In this document: positions 11,816 through 22,504 of the stretch, piece by piece
How positions within the stretch are numbered: the first letter of the stretch is position 1
How the letters are laid out: each line of letters starts with the position of its first letter
NCBI RefSeq assembly: GCF_019279795.1
Contig: NC_056726.1
Coordinates: 1,011,674,792 to 1,011,738,791, forward strand
Direction: 5' to 3'
Source of the DNA: Protopterus annectens
Taxonomy: Eukaryota; Chordata; Ceratodontiformes; Protopteridae
DNA length: 64,000 nt
The notes under the pieces: generated by a model
Told to the model about the DNA's origin: nothing
What the model saw: only the letters and a program-made list of their open reading frames with translations
Database searches by the model: none
Made by a program: the position numbers and the translations under genes

Positions 11816-12769
11816 ATTTCTTTTTTTTTTTGGGTGGTCTTTCAATTCCTTTTGCCTTGTTTCCCAATTCTCTATAGAACTCTTTGGAGTTATCAATAAA
11901 TTGCTTGTTTTGTACTTTTCTTTTATATTTCTCTGCATATCTTCTAAGTTTTTCTGCATGTGCTGAGATTTTTAGTTTATTTTTCATAGTGCATGATAGA
12001 TCCTGATCTGTTCTAATATTGTGCATTGCTTTTGTCACAGCTATCTTTCTTAGTATTTTTGTCGATCTGTTCCCTCTTCTATACTCTGCTAACAGTGACA
12101 CTTTGTGTCTTAATTGCTTTATAGTTTTCTCTATTTGATACTTCCATGATGGTATTCAATTTCTCTCCTTTCTCTCCCTCACTACTCTGTGTTCTTGTGT
12201 TCTTGTCGTAGAACTTTATCTGTTATTAAATTAGCAGCACAGTAATATATCCTGTTTACTTCTGTTATATTGCATGGATCTCTATGGACAGTCCTAAGTA
12301 CTGTGTTCTTCTAACTTTTTGGGTTTTATTAACATTCTGCAGTCTATTTATTTTATTGATCTTAACATATCTATCTATCTCTATTAAATCAAGCAACTCT
12401 TCTCTTAGCTCATTTTCTTCTAAACTGAGGGCACATTTTTTGTTCTCCATTTTTTGCGGGTACTCCATAGAAAGTTCAATAACATCTTCCTGTGGCGTAT
12501 TCTCTTCAATTTCATCCTGTGTCATCCATTGCTCTGTCATATGGGAACTCACTGGCATATCTCTCCTCAATGTTGACTGCGTCAGAGTTGCCACAGTTTC
12601 CTGTTCCTTCCCTTGCTGTCCAGCTCCAACTGAAAGTTTATACTGGTTTCCTCTAGAAGTCTCCAAAATATCTTCATATGGTGACTGATCAGTTGCTTCC
12701 TGCTCCACTGGTTTCTCCTTAATTTGGATGTCCATTACCCTATCCTGTTACGATTTTATCTGAGTTAGA

Positions 12770-13590
12770 TTTTCTACACTGAATCCTTCACTTTGCAGGT
12801 ATTCCATAACCTCAGTTTCTATTTCTTTAACTTCTCCATTACTAATCTCCTTTTCTACTTTTCCTCTTTGTCTTCTTATTTTTTGTATTGTCAAGTTTTC
12901 CATGTCCAGATTCCTTTGCCTGTATTTCTCTTCAAATATCTTTGGTGCTGCTCTTTTTGCATTGATTAGTTTTGCTTTCTCCTTTGCATAAATATTACAC
13001 CATATTAAATCTCTACTTCTTTCCCATGTCCATATTTCTTCTTCAGATGTCTCCTGATCTTCCTGTTTCTCCTTGCTTTGGGGACTCTTTCCATCATGCC
13101 GTGACTAAACCTGTGTTAGAACTACACCAAATCCTTCACTTCACAGACATTCTATAACTTCAACTTCTAGTTTTTTTAAGTTCTACTTTACTAATCTTCT
13201 TTTCTATGTTCCCTCTTTGTGATATTATTTTTTATTAAGAAATTTTCCATATCTGGATGCCTTTGCCTGTATTTCTCTTTGAATATCTTATAGATTCATC
13301 GGTTCATAGATTAGTACTAGGCTAACTGCACATGCGAGCCATTTTAAGCCTAGCCAATTATCCCTTGTGAGACTCAAACCCTGCACCTTGTGTTTATAAG
13401 GTAAACACCTTAATCATTAGGCCACCCTGGGGCTGCCTTTTTTGTATTGATTAATTTGGCTTTCAGCTTTGCATAAATATTGCACCATATCAAATCTGTC
13501 TTTCTTTCCCATGTCTGTATTTCTTTTTTTATACCTTTCAAAAATCTGTAGATTTTCTTGTTTATATTTTTACACTTCCTCAAATGCTTC
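12770..13590 (-). repeat. tandem duplication inside the R4-like LINE
   Basis: Two diverged copies of a segment of about 300 bp, roughly 12775-13050 and 13125-13530, the second interrupted by the SINE. Both read, in minus-strand sense, the DLIWCNIYAK...KAKLIN region and the following acidic stretch. The first copy preserves the uninterrupted SINE target site. Confidence 0.7.
13289..13430 (-). mobile_element. tRNA-derived SINE with CR1 tail, copy 1
   Basis: On the minus strand an A-box-like sequence (TGGCCTAATGATTAAGG, 13409-13425) and a B-box-like sequence (CAGGGTTTGAGTCTC, about 13369-13383) form a tRNA-like head of about 70 bp. It is followed by GGCTAGGCTTAAAATGG ... TAGCCTAGTA and then CTATGAACCGATGAA, which is the 3' end of the local CR1 family. 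Its boundaries come from the paralogous empty site in the upstream R4 duplication unit. It is transcribed by Pol III if active, and CR1 reverse transcriptase is inferred to mobilise it. Confidence 0.8.
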
Positions 13591-14002
13591 ATTTTCCAAA
13601 CAGATCAACGTTTCATAGTCTACATAATGTTTTTCACAAATGTATTGTATTAATGAACACACATTTTTATTTGAAGCTTCTGACAGTTTTTGCTTGGCCC
13701 CATTGTAGGAATGTTTCTGGATTTTGAGGATTCTACGCTGTCATTTTTTCCAGTCCTGACACCAGTGCCCCTACCAGGACTGGACACTTTTTTATCCTGG
13801 GTCTTGTGGACCCAGATATCTTTTTTTGTTTTTGACCTACTTCTGTCCATGATATATACTATATAAAATACAATCTATATATCAGTGTTATCTTGGTAAG
13901 ATTTTGTGAAAAACAGGGTACACCTCATGAAGGTACTCACAAAGACATGAGGATGAATTCAGTTTCAGCAGTACTACTTTCCTTTGCTTGCTGTCTTATC
14001 AT

Positions 14003-14078
14003 CTCTCCATTTGGACCCCCTGTCTCCATTTGGACCCATGTCTCCATTTGGACCCCTGTCTCCATTTGGACTCCATTC
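14003..14078. repeat. 18-19 bp minisatellite, about 4 units
   Basis: Tandem units of the type TCTCCATTTGGACCCCTG, four copies with small differences. It lies between the R4-like LINE and CR1 copy B. Confidence 0.85.
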
Positions 14079-14339
14079 CATATGTGAGTGTTGAATTTTC
14101 CTAGCAGAACCATTGAGTCAGTAAGTGGTAAACTGTGAATCCTCACTTACACTGTGTCCAAGAAGACCAAACTACTCCAATTAGCTGTTAGTTGTATATG
14201 TATGAATAGCAGACAGCATTTTCTGCAAATCTCAGGGTCACTGAAGATTCCATCTCATCCTCTGGTACAAACTAATTAATGAACATATCCCTATCCACCC
14301 TTGAAACAGCTCTAGAATAGGACAGCATCACTGAATGAG

Positions 14340-15090
14340 AAATTTGGTTCTAGGTTTGAGGGTGTGACTAATGCCATTGTTAAGTTTTATTCTGTTCATG
14401 CTGTTTATCCTTTTGAGGCATTTGATAGGACTTCCCCATGCAAGTATCCATCTATCCAAGTTAATAAACTTACCAGCTTATGTATTAACTTATGTATTAC
14501 TTGATAGACTTCTAATTTTTCTCTCTGATCACATGCACAGGATGAGAGTTAGTGGTACCTTCTCATCTAATAGATTAATCAGCTGTGTAGTCCTTCTTGT
14601 CTCTTGTGAAGTCTTCCTCCCTGTGGCATCTTCTTCTCTGATACTAAGACAGATTGCCTAATATTGTGGTTGCCTAACTTTGTGGATCACTGCAAAATCT
14701 GGGCTGCAGATTTTTGATATTTCCTAGGTAAAGGTAGAGAAAATCCACTTAGGATGGATACAGTCATTAAAGGTCTAGGCACTTTCACTGATAATAAGCC
14801 ATCCTTTGATCATCAGTAAGGAAGTCTTTTCTCATTGCTCAGATAATTATGAAAATATATCCTCTAAATACAAAGAGGTCACATTCCCCCTATATTCCTC
14901 TCTTATTTGGCTGATCATTAAACATTACACTCCAATTGATATGTATCTTACCAAACAAGTATCCCAACATGAAGGACCTCCATGTTTCCTAACGAAGAGA
15001 ATGAAAAGGCTCCTTCAGCTATGATAGACTACAGTCTCACTTTTCCCATCGCATACAGACTCCGGTGTCTTGCATTTTGGGATATGAATA
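14340..15090 (+). pseudogene. CR1 copy B, decayed RT fragment
   Basis: Plus-strand RT relics: a motif-A-like segment (HAVYPFEAFDRT near 14395-14430), then SGTFSSNRLIS, and after a gap the segment KEVTFPLYSSLIWLIIKHY ... DMYLTKQ (14865-14960), which corresponds to EVIVPLYSSLIRPIIEYNA in better CR1 copies. Many stops and deletions. It is clearly older than copies H, J and K. Confidence 0.65.
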
Positions 15091-15111
15091 ACTCCATCTT
15101 GCTAGTTTGTC

Positions 15112-15212
15112 TCTACCTCAGCAACACTGGTAATGTTATATCTAACTCAGAAACACGGGTAATGTTATATCTACCTCAGAAACACTGGTAATGTTATATC
15201 TACATCAGAAAC
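15112..15212. repeat. 29-bp minisatellite, 3.5 units
   Basis: Units start CTACCTCAGCAACACTGG and end TAATGTTATAT. They lie in tandem just past the CR1 copy B relic. Confidence 0.85.
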
Positions 15213-15399
15213 ATGTTGTTGTTAAAAACACTTGCTCCAAAACTCTTAAATTATGATGTAACATAAATAGGACTTTTTAGATGGGATAGCTTCATTACCT
15301 AAAGCATTTCTTAAATATGGAACAAATTTTTCTTGTATGTCAAATGATGTAACACCTTAGCCTCCTTCAAGTTAGGTCTTGATGAGTAGATAGGTGTTT

Positions 15400-15560
15400 G
15401 ATAAAGGTGGTCATAATTTCTATGGTCTTTGCCACACAGAGATAAGGTCCAGAGCTCAATCCTGAGCTCTGGTCACTGTCTGTGTAGAATTTGCATATTT
15501 CCCTATGTTTTGTTTTAAGCTCCTCCCACCTCCAAATAACATTCGAGTTGTTTCTGCCCC
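15400..15560 (+). repeat. interspersed-repeat-like segment
   Basis: It contains CTGTCTGTGTAGAATTTGCA followed by a pyrimidine-rich CTCCTCCCACCTCC. This resembles a segment (CTGTGTGGAGTTTGCATG...) that is very common in fish and some other vertebrate repeats, and a related motif occurs in the SINE at 56697. The family is not certain. It adjoins the RTE endonuclease remnant. Confidence 0.4.
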
Positions 15561-15599
15561 AACAATATAATGCAATGGATTCAAATCCAGCCCTCACAT

Positions 15600-15930
15600 T
15601 TGAACCTGAAAGAAGCATGCCTACAGAGTGCACCCAAAATAAATGGAGGTGTGGGTAGCAGCACAGACCTGAGATATCTGGCAAATAGCTTAATGGTGGC
15701 CAACACATGGTTCATCAAGACAGACAGTCACATGATTACATACAAGACTGTACAGCATGCAATTCATGTAGACTTCCTTCTAGTAAGCAAATTGAATTGG
15801 GCTAAAATCAGTGATTGCAAATTCACCCCTAATGAAACCATTGGTCCCCAGTATAAACCACTGGTGGCTGCAATGAGCTGCAAGCTATTGTCTGTTGTGT
15901 AATATCAACAGAGACCAGGCTGAAGACCTG
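15600..15930 (+). pseudogene. RTE LINE endonuclease C-terminus
   Basis: A frame encodes GGVGSSTD, then NSLMVANTWF, DSHMITYKT, HAIHVDFLLVSK and PQYKPLVAAMS. This is the RTE-type APE endonuclease end, where the catalytic His normally sits in QH(K/R)LLV; here it reads QYKPLV, so the His is lost. Sequence between GSSTD and the ANTWF block is deleted. The RTE reading ends near 15930, where the (TTTA)n tail of the L2-like LINE begins. Confidence 0.65.
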
Positions 15931-15934
15931 GAAG

Positions 15935-17490
15935 TTTATTTATTTATTTGATGTTTGTTGACTGGGTTAGTCCAACTGAGCTATAGCGCTTTTTCAGCGG
16001 AGGTCTGGGGAGAAAAGCTCCAACAGTTACACAATACACGTAGAAACAAAAATCAGATTCAGTAAATTATAAAAATGCATTAAGATAAAATAATCACATG
16101 ATTAATGAACCCAGTTAGTAAATACATTCTAGCATCAATATAATGAAAAGAACAAATCCAAGAGTAAGTATCAAGCCACTGTGCGTGTACAACTTATGAG
16201 TAAGGACAGGCGAGAGGATGGGAGTTAGGTGAGATGGGGTGCACAGCAAGGGATGATGAGTGAACAAGGATAGTTACAGTGACAGACCCATGTACTGTTT
16301 AGATTGTTTTTAGTAGACGTTTTGAAACCTGTGGGTGATTTATATTTCTGATGTTGAAAGAAGTTTATTCCAGGATTGGGCTGGGGAGTAGCTGTAAAGG
16401 TTTTGTCTTATTCTGGTTTTAGGCTTGTATATTTGTAGAGGGATTTGTTTAGCACTTCGAAGGGACCTTGGTGGGGAGTAAAGTGAGACAACTGAGGCAA
16501 TGTTTGGACAGAAGGAAGGTAGATACAGAATAGAATGAATTATTTGAAGCTGAGAGAGAAGATGGTGGGGAAATTCTAGCCAGTTTAAGCTTTTAAGAGC
16601 AAGACAGTGATGAGAGTTGTAGGAATGACTGGCAGCGAATCTTGCAGCTTTATTGTAGGTGGATTCTAGTTTTCTTAAGAGAGTAGTTTGAAGGTTAGTA
16701 AGTATTTCTGAGCTATAGAGTAGGCTGGGGAGAAGGTAGGCATAGGATAGTGAGATTTTGGCTTTATTGGATAGGAATTTTGTGCTCCTGTAGAGGAGAC
16801 CGAGTGTTTGGTGGGTTTTCTTTATGTTGCTGAGAACGCGCAAGTCAAATTTGGGATGGTCATCAATAATGACCCCTAGTAGTTTAGTATGAGATTCCAC
16901 AGTGATAGGAGTGTTATTGAGAGATGAGACTGAGAAGGAAGATTTGAGATGGTTTATAGTTGTGGGAATGAAAAGCAGGATTTTAGTATTTTTTGGATTT
17001 AGAATTAGTAGGTTCCTGTTGAGATAGTTTTTGATGGATAAGAAGGATTTCTGTGTAATTGTGTTTGTCAGCGAGGGTGTCAGCTATGGTAATAACTGTG
17101 GAATCATCAGCATATTGCATAAGTGATAATTGTGGGCAAGATGTAGACAATAGGTTGGTAAATATATTAAACAGTAAAGGGCCAAGGATTGATCCTCGAG
17201 GTACACCCATTTTGACAGGTAGAGCAGGGGAAGTGGCAGAAAGCCATTTAACAGATTGAGATCTGTCATTGAGGTAAATAGGGAACCAGGAAATAGTGGA
17301 GGAGGATGAGTTTAGTTCACAGAGCTTGTTCAGGAGGGGGTTATGTGAGACAGTGTCAAATGCCTTTGAGAGATCAAGAAATAGCCATGGGTTAGGTTTA
17401 TTTTGGTCTCTTGATGTGAAATGGAGTTGACAAAGGAAATGAGGGCAGTGGAGGTGCTATGTTTGGTATGTATGTAAGCTGACTGCAGCA
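15935..17490 (-). mobile_element. L2/Rex-like LINE, 5'-truncated, RT and 3' UTR
   Basis: Minus-strand RT: HSTSTALISFVNS (about 17440), DLSKAFDTVSHNPLLNK (about 17340-17390), MGVPRGSILGPLLFNIF (17160-17210), MQYADDSTVI (motif C, about 17090-17125), then a 186-aa frame (16900-16340) with LLGVIIDDHPKF, KISLSYAYLLPSLLYSSEI and the thumb region to the end. The 3' UTR ends with CAGTCAACAAA and an (AAATA)n tail at 15937-15955. The 5' truncation is near 17490. It is inserted in the RTE element. Confidence 0.75.
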
Positions 17491-17770
17491 AAAGTACAGA
17501 AGTTCAAGGAAATAGTCAGGGCTCTAGTACCTCAGGAATAAGAGGAAATAGGTGGAGCCAAATAAGAATGACAGCATGTCAAACCAGCACGCATAAATGT
17601 GATAGAACAGATATGTTGCTGAGTCAGGTATGGAAATAAGGTACATAAGGAAAGCCGGTGGTGAAATACAGAAGTCCATTAAGTTATAAAAGGAAAGAAG
17701 GAGTGCAAACAGAAATGGCAGATAGAAAAGTTGGACCAGGCCAAGAAAAATACTTTTTACTCTGAAAAGA
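17490..17770 (+). pseudogene. RTE LINE linker segment
   Basis: Plus-strand frames give SYKRKKECKQKWQIEKLDQAK (17680-17745, basic and helical), matching the region between endonuclease and RT in RTE proteins. It lies between the L2-like insertion and the CR1 fragment, as expected if one RTE copy was split. Confidence 0.5.
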
Positions 17771-17774
17771 CATT

Positions 17775-18065
17775 AGCTAAGGTGCTATTAGCTACTTGAT
17801 AGACTGCTAATTTTCTCTCTGATTACATACACAGGGTGAGGGTTGGTGGTACCTTCTCATCTAATAGATTAATCAGCTGTGTAGTCCTTCTTGTTTCTTG
17901 TGAAGTCCTCTTCCCTGTGGCATCTGCTTCTCTGATATTAAGGCAGATGGCCTAAGTTTGTGGTTGCCCAAGTAATCCCACTTGGGCAACCCACCAAGAA
18001 CGCGGTCTCCTCTACAGGAACAAAAAAGTCCTAACCAATAAAGCCAAAATCTCACTATCCTATGA
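17775..18065 (+). repeat. chimeric patch: CR1 copy C piece joined to an L2-like LINE piece
   Basis: 17775-17965 is a near copy of the CR1 copy B segment at about 14500-14690 (shared CTTGATAGACT ... CAGCTGTGTAGTCC). It is joined at about 17967 to 95 bp in plus sense (THQERGLLYRNKKVL ... AKISLSY) that matches the 16750-16840 part of the L2-like LINE in reverse. It looks like a segmental duplication or a template-switch product. Confidence 0.6.
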
Positions 18066-18084
18066 ATGATGAAGTAATAAAGAA

Positions 18085-20190
18085 CTGCATGGACATTTTT
18101 GTGTGTTCATAAGTTCATAGGTTCAAAGGTGTTTACTCAGCTAACAATCAGCCTTTTTAAGCCTAGCCATGTATCCTAAATCTCTGACAAGTTCTGATAC
18201 CCTTGATAAGTGTAAGCAGGTGCTTGGGAGATGAAACATTTACAAGCAGAGGCCTGTGAGATGAACCATTTACAGGTTGCCTGTGTCCATTAGAGACATA
18301 GGTATCAAACCAGGGATGAACTTCCTCTTCACTATCCAATTGTCCAGGTTGCACTTGAATTGGGTTAGGGAGGAACTCTGCTTCACATTGATGGGGAGCC
18401 TGTTCCAGAGATGGGGTAATCTTTGGGATACATACCTGCCTCTCCAGCAGGTCCTATTTATATCACAAACAGGTTTAAGTCTTTAGAACAGGTAATTCTA
18501 GTGCTGTTTGTTTTGTGGACATGCAGAAGGTCCATCAGAGTGGGATCTGACAATGCCCTGTATGTTAGGCATATATTTCCCTTAAAAGCCTGTAGGCGAC
18601 AGAATACAGGGATAGAGCCTTGAGGCAGTCTGCATAGGACATTTTACTTAAGTCATTGTATTCTTTTAGTGATGAACCTCTGTGGACGTTCCAATTGTTG
18701 GATATGCCAGGTTAGGTACTTACCAAAGCGGGCATTATACTCAATGACAGGTCTGATGAATGCCGAATACAGTGGAAAAATGACTTCCTGGGACTTAGAT
18801 CTCATACCTTTGTTATAAGTTGCGCAACATAGAATTTCCTCACTACTATAGACACATGATGGTCAAAGGCTAGATTACCATCTATGTGTATCCCCAAATC
18901 CCTGACTACTGGGTCAACTCTAAAGGGTGTGTTGTCAATATGATAGTCACCAGGGGGTGGATGACTTCCCAAAGGATACTATTATACATTTCTTGGCATT
19001 TAGTTTTAGTCCATGGCTCTGATGCCAGTTGTTTGTCTGCTTCAGCCCCTCCTGGAGAACATCTGTGTCAGTGTGGGATTCAATGCCAATTCCAGATCTG
19101 CAATAATCTGCAAATTTAGTCAGCCAGAGACCACTGACATTGGCCTTGATTTCAGAGAAGTAAATGCCAAAAAGGAGCGGTCCAAGAACTGATCCCTGAG
19201 GGACTCTACTTGTGACTGGCCTATTTATAGAGGTGGACTTCCCAATTCTAACTTCCCAGGTCCTGTCTGTAAGCCAGTTGGCTATCCACCAGGTGACAAA
19301 CAGGTTTGTACCTAACCTCTTGAGTTTGTCAACAATGTCCGAGTGAGTATTGTGTCAAATGCCCTGGCCAGGCCAAGGTAGGCAGTGTGAACCATTCTGT
19401 CGTCATCCTTTGCTTTGTTAACCTTCTCAAAGGAGTCAACCAGGTTGAGTAGGCGTGATCAGCCCTTGACAAAACCAAACTGGGTTGGGTCAAGTGTCTG
19501 GAGGTTTACTATATCACTATTGATCATTTCCATGATAATTCTTTCCATGGCTTTACATGTAAGACTAGTGAGACTTGTGGGTCTGTAATTTCCAGGATCT
19601 GTAGATGGCCCACCTTTGTGCAGAGAGATGACTGTTGTTATCCATTCATGAGGCAGGAAGCCTGTTTGGAGGCTACAGATAAATTGCAATCCCAGAGGCC
19701 ATGATAGGTCATGTTTCATGTTATTTAGAAGCTATTTTGGGATACTGTCTGGGCCCAGTGTTCTTGGGCTTAGAGAGAGATACCATTAAGGACTTGTTCT
19801 CTAGTGATAACAAGGGGAGTTATATTTGATGGTATTTCCTCAGGGAAGGTTGAAGGGGAGAGAGAAGGGTAAAGTTGGAGCTGAATTTGCCAGCCAGTAG
19901 GTTTGCTATATCCAGTGACTCAATATAGGTGGCTCCATTTACAATGAGCTCTGCACACTATTGTATATTGCTTGCTAAAGAGTGCCTTGTGGTTGTCCTT
20001 GGCCTGGGAGACCGAATCACCTCAAATTTGGCTTTGGTAGACTTTATTTGACCTCTGAGATGCTTGTTTGGCTTGATGAGAGTGTTTTTATCCTGCTGGG
20101 AACTGCATCTTCTAATTTTTGCCATGATTTTCTTCCTTCTGTTATACAGCCTATTGATTTTTGTGAAATAGCTGTGACGTAATAAGTTGT
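18085..20190 (-). mobile_element. CR1 copy D, decayed RT half
   Basis: The 3' tail in minus sense starts at about 18105 (GTTCATAAGTTCATAGG) with the CR1 end AGCCTAGCC-type block at 18155-18165. The RT follows to about 20190; the best-preserved piece is 19719-19459 (HEWITTVISLHKGG, DPGNYRP, KAMERIIMEMIN, DPTQFGFVKG). Motif C region is near 19100-19130. Many stops and small deletions. It splits the RTE linker from the RTE RT. Confidence 0.8.
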
Positions 20191-20329
20191 TGTTTTTCGA
20201 TTGTTAGACAACAAGAAGAAATGCTGATAACCAGAGCAATGTTGTCCTAAAGTAAGTCCAAGCACTCAAAAGTAAAATAAAATAATTTCATGAAATCACA
20301 GTTAAGTGATTTCATGCCTAGAGCAGTCA

Positions 20330-22370
20330 GAATTTAATCAGAAGAAGAAAGACTGATCGGCAAACAAAAAGTCTAAGAGAGCAGTTGCAATGCAAAGAAC
20401 AAGGTAATGACTCAGCAGATTAAACAAGGCAGATCTATCAGGTTGCAAGGTAATGACACAAAGATAAAGAAGATAGTCATCACAAACCATTCATAATGGA
20501 TGCCAAAAACAATCTGATCACCATCCACAGGCCATCAAAGGCAGGTGGAAGGAGTACTTCCAGCTGCTTTTGAATGAAGAAATCACCTTAGGAGCTTTTT
20601 TGTCCCAGACATAGCTTATGATGAAAGAAGATTCAGAGCCCACCATAGAAGAAGTAAAAACGGCACTAAGTAAATGAAGCCAAGAAAAGCAGCAAGCGCA
20701 TTTGACACAATGGCAGATTATTATCAGGATGTTGGGTGCATTGGGGAAAGGAATGTCTCCTGAGGGCATTCATCATGATATGGAGAGAAAGGCATATCAC
20801 AGATGAGTGGAGAATACCTATTCTAGTGCCAGTGTATGAAAACAAAGGGGATCCGACATTCACAACTACACACAATATGGACGTATCAATGTCCTACCAC
20901 ACTGCATGAAAGTGTCCCTATTAGAACGACGAAAGTTAAAAAAATCGAACAGCTAAAAAGCCAAATATTCAGCCACTCAAGATCGATTTTCTGAGATCAC
21001 AGTACAGTGAAGATCGGAAAATTTGCCCTTTCCTCACTGTAGTGCGATCTCGGAGTTGGTATATATAATTAGCGGGGGGTTATGTGGGGGGAGGGGCAGC
21101 TCCACCCCCACAAAACCAGTTTTGAGTAACTGCATATTCGGCTATTTAGCCGTTCGATTTTTCAAACTTTCGTAGTTTTAATAGGGACCCGCATGAGAGT
21201 GTTGGAGAAGGTGACTGATAAATGAATACACAGAGCAATAGAAAGAAAATGGGAGATTAACAGGTTGGAATCAGATTAAGGTAAAACACAACTGAAATGA
21301 TTTTTGCAGTGAGAATGATAATGCAGAAGAATTTGGAGATGAGGGAGTCCAACAGGGCATTCCTAGACATGGAAAAAGCATATGACAAAGTCTCAAGAAA
21401 GCTGATTTGGGTACTCCTGTGACAGTTTGAAATCCCATAAACATTGGTAGAATTAGTGCAGGCTATGTCCAGGAAGCTCTTGACACAAGTATAAACAGTG
21501 TTCAGAACCCTTTGAGGAGGTCTGAGTGGGTTTGCATCAGGGTTCATCTCTGAATCCACTCCTTTTCATACTGGTACTGGACTACTATATCCAACAGGTT
21601 AGAGTGGCAGACCAGCAAAGCTCTGTATATGGATGATGTGTCACTTCACTCAGACTTGGAATAATAACTTCAGAAAATGACATGGGACTGGAATTTAAAA
21701 CTGAAGGCACATGTGATGAAACTGAGTACAGGTAAGGCAGTGATCATGACAGCAAATTGAGGAAATTAGAAGAAGCTGCAAAGTGAGATGGAAGAGAAAA
21801 TAGTGGAACAAGTTCAACAGCTTCAAGTATCTGGGAGGGGTGACTAAGCAGAATGAGAGCGAGGGAGTCGAAGATAGAAACACAACTGCTGTAGGCAACT
21901 GGCATGAAGTGTCACCGGTACTGTGTGACAGAAAAATGCCAAAGAAGATGAAGGGTAAGGTGCTCAAAACAGTGGTGCAACCAGTTCTTCTGTGTGGTAA
22001 AGAAACCTGGGGAGTGATGACAGAGGAAGTCTGAGAGGATGGAGATGAAGTGCCTTAGACGGTAGTAAGATGCTAACTGTGGGACATATGATGAAATGAG
22101 GACTTCAGAGCAGAAGCCAAAGTAATCCCAGTTTCAGAGAAGGACAAGCAGAACACATTACAGTGGTATGGTCATATGTGCAAGAAAGCAGAAGATGATG
22201 TGGTAAAGAAGATTTCAGAGAAACAGGAAGAAGCAGGAGAAAATGAAGATGTCCAACTAAGAGACGGATGGATTGTGTGAGAGAGAAGACATGTGATAAG
22301 AGAGTGCGTCTGTATTGAAAGATGGCCAAAAGGACACCCAGATACCAGAAAAATGCAGAAAAGGAAGTGA
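20330..22370 (+). pseudogene. RTE LINE reverse transcriptase and C-terminus
   Basis: Plus-strand pieces: AIKGRWKEYFQLLLNEE (20530-20575), EPTIEEVKTALSK (20637-20675), the segment around NVLPHCMK up to the MITE, then RAFLDMEKAYDKVSRKLIW (motif A, 21345-21400), YMDDVSLH-like motif C (about 21630), VLCDRKMPKKMKGKVLKTVV (21924-21980) and the C-terminal VIPVSEKDKQ and QWYGHMCKKAEDDVVKK blocks (22120-22215). This is typical of RTE-clade LINEs. Multiple frameshifts and stops. Confidence 0.75.
20914..21188. mobile_element. MITE with ~55-bp inverted repeats, Mutator-like duplication
   Basis: A 275-bp insertion in the RTE RT. The ends are inverted repeats of about 55 bp starting GTCCCTATTA, with conserved inner parts ATCGAACRGCT and AGCCRAATAT. 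The flanks are an imperfect direct repeat of 9-12 bp (CTGCATGAAAGT at 20902-20913, CCGCATGAGAGT at 21189-21200), and removing the insert restores RTE coding (GCATGAAAGTGTTGGAG). A 9-10 bp duplication would suit a Mutator-like element. The centre is GC-rich and non-coding. Confidence 0.7.
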
Positions 22371-22504
22371 TAATTATGTTGTTGATGATTACAAATCAGT
22401 ATTTGAAAACATGCTTACTTATTATTTTGTCAGTACCAGAAAGAAATGCATTTAGTTGGATATCAATGGCATACCCAGGCATATGCCATTCATGTCATAG
22501 AATA

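Larger units (their letters stand above)
9430..13860 (-). mobile_element. R4/Dong-like LINE with restriction-like endonuclease, decayed
   Basis: One long minus-strand LINE read from about 13850 to 9430: a basic N-terminal region, a hydrophilic region, RT, a CCHC finger and a C-terminal restriction-like endonuclease. The C-terminal block order (CCHC, HNNVARLLHW, RKPDIVV, KYQDL, VPIVVGATGLIKN) is typical of R4/Dong and related REL-bearing LINEs, not of APE-bearing ones. It is broken by many stops and frameshifts, by an internal duplication (12.77-13.6 kb) and by a SINE. Confidence 0.75.
11816..13860 (-). pseudogene. R4-like LINE N-terminal region
   Basis: Minus-strand pieces: a basic start with ATG at 13850 (MDRSRSKTKKDIW), a segment with TWERKTDLIWCNIYAK (about 13460-13530), an acidic 156-aa frame (12735-12265) and a basic 95-aa frame (12101-11814) with RKIAVTKAMHNIRTD. 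No zinc finger is clear. The TWER...DLIWCNIYAK block occurs twice because of an internal tandem duplication. Confidence 0.55.
15570..22370 (+). mobile_element. RTE-clade LINE, split by nested elements
   Basis: Pieces of one plus-strand RTE element occur in collinear order: endonuclease C-terminus (15600-15930), linker (17490-17770), linker and RT start (20330-20880), RT core and C-terminus (21200-22370). The gaps are filled by an L2-like LINE, CR1 pieces and a MITE. Collinearity across 6.8 kb argues for one original insertion. All pieces carry multiple stops. Confidence 0.65.

Noticed and set aside
13369-13425. tRNA gene on the minus strand
   Set aside because: A- and B-box-like sequences are followed by a CR1 tail, and no intact cloverleaf can be drawn; it is a SINE head.
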